This document shows positions 33,744-33,812 of a stretch of 33,812 bases of DNA, piece by piece. Made by a program: the position numbers and the translations under genes. The stretch's first letter is position 1; each line of letters begins with the position of its first letter. The notes below the pieces were generated by a model. The model did not search any database. It saw only the letters and a list, made by a program, of their open reading frames with translations, and was not told where the DNA came from. This DNA is from Bacteroidales bacterium (GTDB taxonomy: Bacteria > Bacteroidota > Bacteroidia > Bacteroidales > UBA12170): the NCBI GenBank assembly GCA_016744655.1, contig JADGDY010000038.1:1-33812 (forward strand). The letters run 5' to 3'.

Positions 33744-33812
33744 TTAGTTTATCCTCAGAGTGAGTACTAATTTTGTTTTAATTTCCTCAAATTCATTAAG
33801 GCTATTTTCTAT
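33744..33812 (-). pseudogene. Upstream fragment of the SMC-like gene in another frame
   Basis: From the window edge a minus-strand frame reads IENSLNEFEEIKTKLV and then runs out of sense to a TAA at 33744. The frame used by the main SMC-like ORF is blocked by a TAA at 33778-33780 but from there reads KISTHSEDKLKVEKEK straight into the main ORF. Joining the two within 33744-33777 gives one continuous coiled-coil sequence, so a one-step frameshift (mutation, programmed shift or assembly error) is likely. Confidence 0.55.

Overview
The window looks like part of a Bacteroidota chromosome, probably from a marine member. It is AT-rich, its starts mostly lack strong Shine-Dalgarno sequences, and the protein families are typical of the phylum: a LysM protein fused to a periplasmic-binding-like domain, a giant multi-PAS histidine kinase, and an AlsT symporter with a periplasmic N-terminal extension. 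No tRNA, rRNA, CRISPR array or intact insertion sequence was seen.

Region 1 (1-6290): after about 360 non-coding bases rich in inverted repeats, four minus-strand genes lie almost end to end. In transcription order they are a K+ channel with an RCK domain, a tandem universal stress protein, an AgcS/AlsT sodium:amino-acid symporter, and a secreted LysM/PBP1-like protein. They look like one operon. A candidate Bacteroidota-type promoter lies just upstream of the channel gene, which appears to start at TTG.

Region 2 (6316-11871): a 1657-residue sensor histidine kinase with about eleven PAS domains (minus strand), then a 56-codon small ORF on the plus strand that converges on the next gene at a shared hairpin.

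Region 3 (11870-30205) is the centrepiece: a polyunsaturated fatty acid (PUFA) synthase locus. A PfaE-type phosphopantetheinyl transferase is divergent from a tight run of TetR-family regulator, PfaA (KS-AT-six ACP-KR-DH), a fused PfaC-type protein (KS-CLF-AT-DH-DH) and PfaD (enoyl reductase), closed by a good terminator. The transferase would activate the six ACPs; PfaA and PfaC would condense, reduce and dehydrate/isomerise the chain; PfaD would do enoyl reduction. The AT that is a separate PfaB in Shewanella-type loci is inside PfaC here, as in myxobacterial and thraustochytrid synthases. The intergenic gaps carry unusual structures: palindromes between the transferase and regulator genes, two hairpins between pfaA and pfaC, and two opposed 14-bp tandem arrays between pfaC and pfaD.

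Region 4 (30206-33812): a more AT-rich, minus-strand, defence-like pair: an SMC/MukB-like coiled-coil ATPase (JetC-like, 5' part outside the window and apparently frameshifted near 33.75 kb) overlapping a Toprim-domain protein (JetD-like). This resembles the distal half of a Wadjet-type anti-plasmid system, or a divergent relative, next to an intergenic stretch with a REP-like hairpin.
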